Below, in pieces: positions 60,874-64,000 of a stretch of 64,000 nucleotides of DNA. A model generated the notes under the pieces. The model was not told the origin of the DNA and made no database searches. It saw nothing but the letters and a program-made list of their open reading frames with translations. Within the stretch, counting starts at the first letter, position 1; the number at the start of each line of letters is the position of its first letter. The translations under genes and the position numbers were made by a program. The stretch comes from Rhodospirillales bacterium (lineage in GTDB: Bacteria; Pseudomonadota; Alphaproteobacteria; Rhodospirillales; Casp-alpha2), in NCBI GenBank assembly GCA_017640505.1, contig JAEPQO010000001.1, forward strand, positions 636,625 through 700,624, written 5' to 3'.

Positions 60874-61952
60874 CGGAAGGTTTTCCTCGGGTCGAAGGCG
60901 TCGCGCACGGCCTCGCCGATGAACACCAGCAGCGAAAGCATGACGGACAGGATAATAAAGGCAGTGATACCCAACCACGGCGCGTGCAGGTTGTTCTTGC
61001 CCTGGTTCAGAAGTTCGCCCAGTGACGGCGATCCCGGCGGCAGACCGAAGCCCAGAAAGTCGAGGCTGGTCAGCGCGGTTACCGAACCCGACAGGATGAA
61101 TGGCAACAGTGTGAGGGTCGCGACCATCGCGTTCGGCAGGATGTGCTTGAACATGATCACGATGTCGGACGCGCCCATGGCGCGGGCGGCGCGGACATAA
61201 TCAAAGTTGCGTGTTTTGAGAAACTCAGCACGAACGACACCAACGAGCGCCACCCACTGAAACAGGAGCAACAGGCCAAGCAAGAGCCAGAAGCTGGGGA
61301 CAAATACACTGGCAAGAATGATGAGCAGATAGAGCTGTGGCATCGAGGTCCAGATTTCGATCAGACGCTGTCCGATCAAATCGATCCATCCGCCGAAATA
61401 ACCCTGTGTGGCGCCGATCGCGATGCCGATGATCGAACTCAGGATCGTCAGCATGACGCCGAACAACACCGAGATACGAAAACCGTAAATCGTGCGGGCG
61501 AGAACATCGCGGCCCTGATCGTCGGTCCCGAGCCAGTTCTCGGCCGTCGGGCCGTATGGCGCCGGGCCCGGCAAGTTGAGGTTCACGGTGTCGTACGAGA
61601 AACGGACCGGCGGCCAGACCATCCAGCCTTTTTCGTTGATCAGGTCGGCAACGAACGGATCGCGATAGTCGGCCTCGGTCTGGAACTCGCCGCCAAACTC
61701 CGTTTCCGCGTACTCGTTGAACACCGGCGTGTAGACGCCGCCGTCATACCAGACCAGCACCGGTTTATCGTTGGCGATAAATTCGGCAAACAGGCTCGCG
61801 AAAAACAGCGCCAGGAAAATCCACAGAGACCAGAAGCCGCGGCGATTGGCTTTGAAGTTCTGAAGGCGGCGGGCATTCAGCGGCGTAATCCGCTTCCCCA
61901 AGAAACGGGACTCCCGTGGGGTGCCGGCCGGGTTGTCTAAGATGGCGTCCAT
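60870..61952 (-). CDS. yejE: Oligopeptide ABC transporter permease (YejE)
   Basis: 360 residues. One N-terminal helix (about 38-58), a long periplasmic part with the family's ENWLGTDDQGRDVLARTIYGFR segment, then five membrane helices carrying the BPD-transporter EAA loop (RAARAMGASDIVIMFKHILPNA). YejE pairs with YejB to form the channel. It starts 1 bp after the yejB stop. Confidence 0.94.
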   Translation of the reverse strand: MDAILDNPAGTPRESRFLGKRITPLNARRLQNFKANRRGFWSLWIFLALFFASLFAEFIANDKPVLVWYDGGVYTPVFNEYAETEFGGEFQTEADYRDPFVADLINEKGWMVWPPVRFSYDTVNLNLPGPAPYGPTAENWLGTDDQGRDVLARTIYGFRISVLFGVMLTILSSIIGIAIGATQGYFGGWIDLIGQRLIEIWTSMPQLYLLIILASVFVPSFWLLLGLLLLFQWVALVGVVRAEFLKTRNFDYVRAARAMGASDIVIMFKHILPNAMVATLTLLPFILSGSVTALTSLDFLGFGLPPGSPSLGELLNQGKNNLHAPWLGITAFIILSVMLSLLVFIGEAVRDAFDPRKTFR

Positions 61953-61953
61953 C

Positions 61954-63069
61954 TCAGGCCTCCCGGCTCTCGAAATCGATCCTCGGATCGATCACGTGAT
62001 ACATGACATCGCCGATGATGCCGAGGACGAGTCCCATCAGGGTGAAGAAATAAAGCGTGGCGAACATCACCGGATAATCCCGGTTTAGGGCAGCTTCGAA
62101 CCCGAGCAGGCCAAGACCATCCAGCGAAAAAATGATCTCGGTGATCAGTGCGCCGGTGAACAGAATGCCGATAAATGCACTTGGGAAGCCGGCAATAACA
62201 ATCAGCATGGCGTTGCGAAAAACGTGGCCGTAAAGAACGCGCTTCTCCGTTACGCCCTTGGATCGCGCCGTCACCACATACTGTTTATTGATCTCTTCCA
62301 TGAACGAGTTCTTGGTCAGCATCGCAAGCCCGGCGAAGCCGCCGATGACCATGGAGATGATCGGCAACGTCAGATGCCAGAAATAATCAGCAATCTGCTG
62401 CAGGGTCGTGAGTTCGTCGAAGTTCTCAGACACCAGTCCCCGGAGCGGGAACCAGTCGAAGTAACGCCCACCGGAAAAAAGCACGATCAAGAGAATGGCG
62501 AACAGGAAACCGGGTATCGCCGTGCCGACAATGATGACGCCGGACGTCCAGACATCGAACTTGGTTCCATCACGTACGGCCTTGGCGACGCCGAGTGGAA
62601 TCGAAATCAGATAGACCAGCAGGGTCGTCCAGAGACCCAGTGAAATCGAGACCGGCATCTTTGAAACAACGAGCTCGACGACACTGGCGTCCTTGAAATA
62701 GCTGTCACCGAAGTCAAACGTGAGGTAGTTGCCGAGCATAAGGAAGAAGCGTTCGTGCGCCGGCTTGTCGAGGCCGAACTGCTTTTCGAGGTCCTTGATG
62801 AACTCGGGCGGCAGTCCCTGCGCACCACGGTACTTGCTCTCGACCGCGCCCGACGATGTGCCGCCGGCGCTGCCGCTATCGGATGCTGTCTCGCCGCCGA
62901 CATTGCCGCTGACCCGCGCCGTTGCGTCCACCGCTTCGCCGGTAATCTGCGAAATCATCTGCTCGACGGGGCCGCCCGGCAAAACCTGAACAACAGCGAA
63001 ATTGATCAGAATAATGACGAACAGCGTCGGCGGTACGAACAGCAGACGGCGGACGATATAAGCGAACAT
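61954..63069 (-). CDS. yejB: Oligopeptide ABC transporter permease (YejB)
   Basis: 371 residues. The first helix (about 9-30) is followed by a periplasmic loop with a serine- and glycine-rich low-complexity insert (about residues 50-80), then five membrane helices and the EAA loop ([23 protein letters not shown]) typical of DppB-like permeases. The insert is also known in other alphaproteobacterial YejB proteins. It lies 74 bp downstream of yejA. Confidence 0.94.
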   Translation of the reverse strand: MFAYIVRRLLFVPPTLFVIILINFAVVQVLPGGPVEQMISQITGEAVDATARVSGNVGGETASDSGSAGGTSSGAVESKYRGAQGLPPEFIKDLEKQFGLDKPAHERFFLMLGNYLTFDFGDSYFKDASVVELVVSKMPVSISLGLWTTLLVYLISIPLGVAKAVRDGTKFDVWTSGVIIVGTAIPGFLFAILLIVLFSGGRYFDWFPLRGLVSENFDELTTLQQIADYFWHLTLPIISMVIGGFAGLAMLTKNSFMEEINKQYVVTARSKGVTEKRVLYGHVFRNAMLIVIAGFPSAFIGILFTGALITEIIFSLDGLGLLGFEAALNRDYPVMFATLYFFTLMGLVLGIIGDVMYHVIDPRIDFESREA

Positions 63070-63143
63070 GGCGCGAGTTTACCGATGCTGGTGCCTGCCG
63101 TCACCCGCAAGGAACATGTGGGCGGCGGCGGTGCGTATTGCGA

Positions 63144-64000
63144 TCAATTCGCCCCCTTGCGGGCATTGGAGATGACCTTGGCTTTGTCAGGGTCGATCCA
63201 CCACGTCAGGAACTGCGTGCCGCGGGTCGGCGTAATCTTGGGTTGGCCGAATTTATCCCAATAGGCAATTCGATCGTACCCGGCATGAAAGTGCGGGATG
63301 ACCAGATGCTGCCATTGCAGGACGCGGTCGAGCGCGCGGCAGGCCGTAATAAGTGACTGCCGGTCAGGGGCGGCAATCAGCTTCTCGATCAGTTCGTCGA
63401 CGATTTTGCTCTGAATACCGGCGGTGTTTCGGCTGCCCTCGCGGCCGGCGGCGTCCGAGCTCCAGAAATCGCGCTGTTCGTTCCCGGGCGACAGGGACTG
63501 CCCCCAGCTCATCACGGTCATGTCATAGTCGAAGGTGTCGGTGCGGCGGCGGTACTGTGCCGTTTCAACGGTGCGCGCGCGCGCCTTCACACCCAGTTTC
63601 TCGAGGTTCTTGGCGAACGGCAGCACCACGCGTTCGAAAAGGGGACTGGAAAGCAGGATTTCGAATTCAAGTGCCTTGCCGGTCTTTTCGTTGACGCGAA
63701 CGCCGTCCTTGATGACCCAGCCTGCGTCCCGCAGCATTTTAGACGCGATACGGAGGTTGCCGCGAATATTGCCGGTCCCATCGGACTTGGGCGGATTGTA
63801 TTCCTTGGTGAAAACTTCGTCCGGCAACTGGCCGCGGTAAGGCTCGAGCAGTTTCAGTTCGGCTTCGGACGGCAGGCCGGTTGCGGCCAGCTCCGAGTTT
63901 TCGAAGAAGCTTCGTGTGCGCTTATATTGGCCATAAAACAGGTTCTTGTTGGACCATTCGAAGTCGAAGGCGTAGGCAAGCGCTTCGCGCACTTTCGGAT
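63144..64000 (-). CDS. yejA: Oligopeptide-binding protein YejA, C-terminal part (5' end outside window)
   Basis: The frame is open to the right edge, giving about 285 C-terminal residues of an SBP_bac_5 family periplasmic receptor. VREALAYAFDFEWSNKNLFYG is the usual family signature, followed by the C-lobe and an end at DKAKVISNARKGAN. The receptor delivers peptides to YejBEF. It is the first visible gene of the operon; signal peptide and start are outside. Confidence 0.92.
   Translation of the reverse strand, partial: PKVREALAYAFDFEWSNKNLFYGQYKRTRSFFENSELAATGLPSEAELKLLEPYRGQLPDEVFTKEYNPPKSDGTGNIRGNLRIASKMLRDAGWVIKDGVRVNEKTGKALEFEILLSSPLFERVVLPFAKNLEKLGVKARARTVETAQYRRRTDTFDYDMTVMSWGQSLSPGNEQRDFWSSDAAGREGSRNTAGIQSKIVDELIEKLIAAPDRQSLITACRALDRVLQWQHLVIPHFHAGYDRIAYWDKFGQPKITPTRGTQFLTWWIDPDKAKVISNARKGAN

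Overview
The window is chromosomal DNA of a GC-rich Gram-negative bacterium. It is most likely an alphaproteobacterium near Rhodospirillales. Supporting signs are: a TIGR02300/FYDLN-acid gene divergent from aroA-cmk-rpsA; a pyrF-trpF-trpB-trpA-accD-folC run; a lone NDUFA9-like complex I protein; and the block rnd-kdsD-lptC-lptA-lptB-rpoN-hpf-ptsN. Genes are densely packed, often with 4-bp ATGA overlaps. I saw no insertion sequence, prophage, CRISPR array, rRNA operon or origin. The only gene-free stretch over 300 bases, apart from a 27-codon candidate gene inside it, is 32217-32610.

Layout. 1-4.5 kb: end of a zinc-ribbon gene, lepA, a small membrane protein, tRNA-Ser(GGA) with promoter and terminator, a single-domain cyclic-nucleotide-binding-like protein and a YeeE/YedE sulfur transporter. 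4.5-9.4 kb: a minus-strand set (LysR regulator, PAS protein, class-III aminotransferase), a 27-codon membrane mini-gene with its own promoter and terminator, an orphan solute-binding protein and two small unknown genes. 9.5-13.7 kb: RraA-like aldolase, GST, M17 aminopeptidase, MarR regulator, NDUFA9-like protein. 13.8-21 kb: tRNA-Leu(CAG), then RNase D and the LPS-export/sigma-54/hibernation/PTS-Ntr block.

21-33 kb: small heat-shock protein, DSD1-type PLP enzyme, SlyX, a flagellin-like protein, oligopeptidase B, a phosphodiesterase-like protein, an HDAC-family deacetylase, a DMT permease, long-form purC, an isochorismatase-like hydrolase, a CYTH-CHAD protein and SixA. The last two diverge from a region with three related palindromes, overlapping divergent promoters and a second 27-codon ORF. 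33-46.4 kb: tRNA-Ala(GGC), TIGR02300, aroA-cmk-rpsA, sppA, ihfB, lapA, an ornithine-cyclodeaminase-family gene, pyrF, trpFBA, accD, folC.

46.4-64 kb: a Fur-type palindrome in front of an unrecognised gene, a voltage-gated-like potassium channel, a three-gene minus-strand set (C26 amidotransferase, beta-hydroxyacid dehydrogenase, DUF423), the gltD-GFA-gltB operon, uppP-tauE, ghrA, and the yejA-yejB-yejE-yejF oligopeptide ABC operon, which runs off the right edge.

Most of the window is core metabolism and envelope biogenesis. The best leads for something undescribed are regulatory or very small: the palindrome cluster at 32300-32428, the LysR-adjacent mini-gene at 7297-7515 and the Fur-box gene at 46393-46963.
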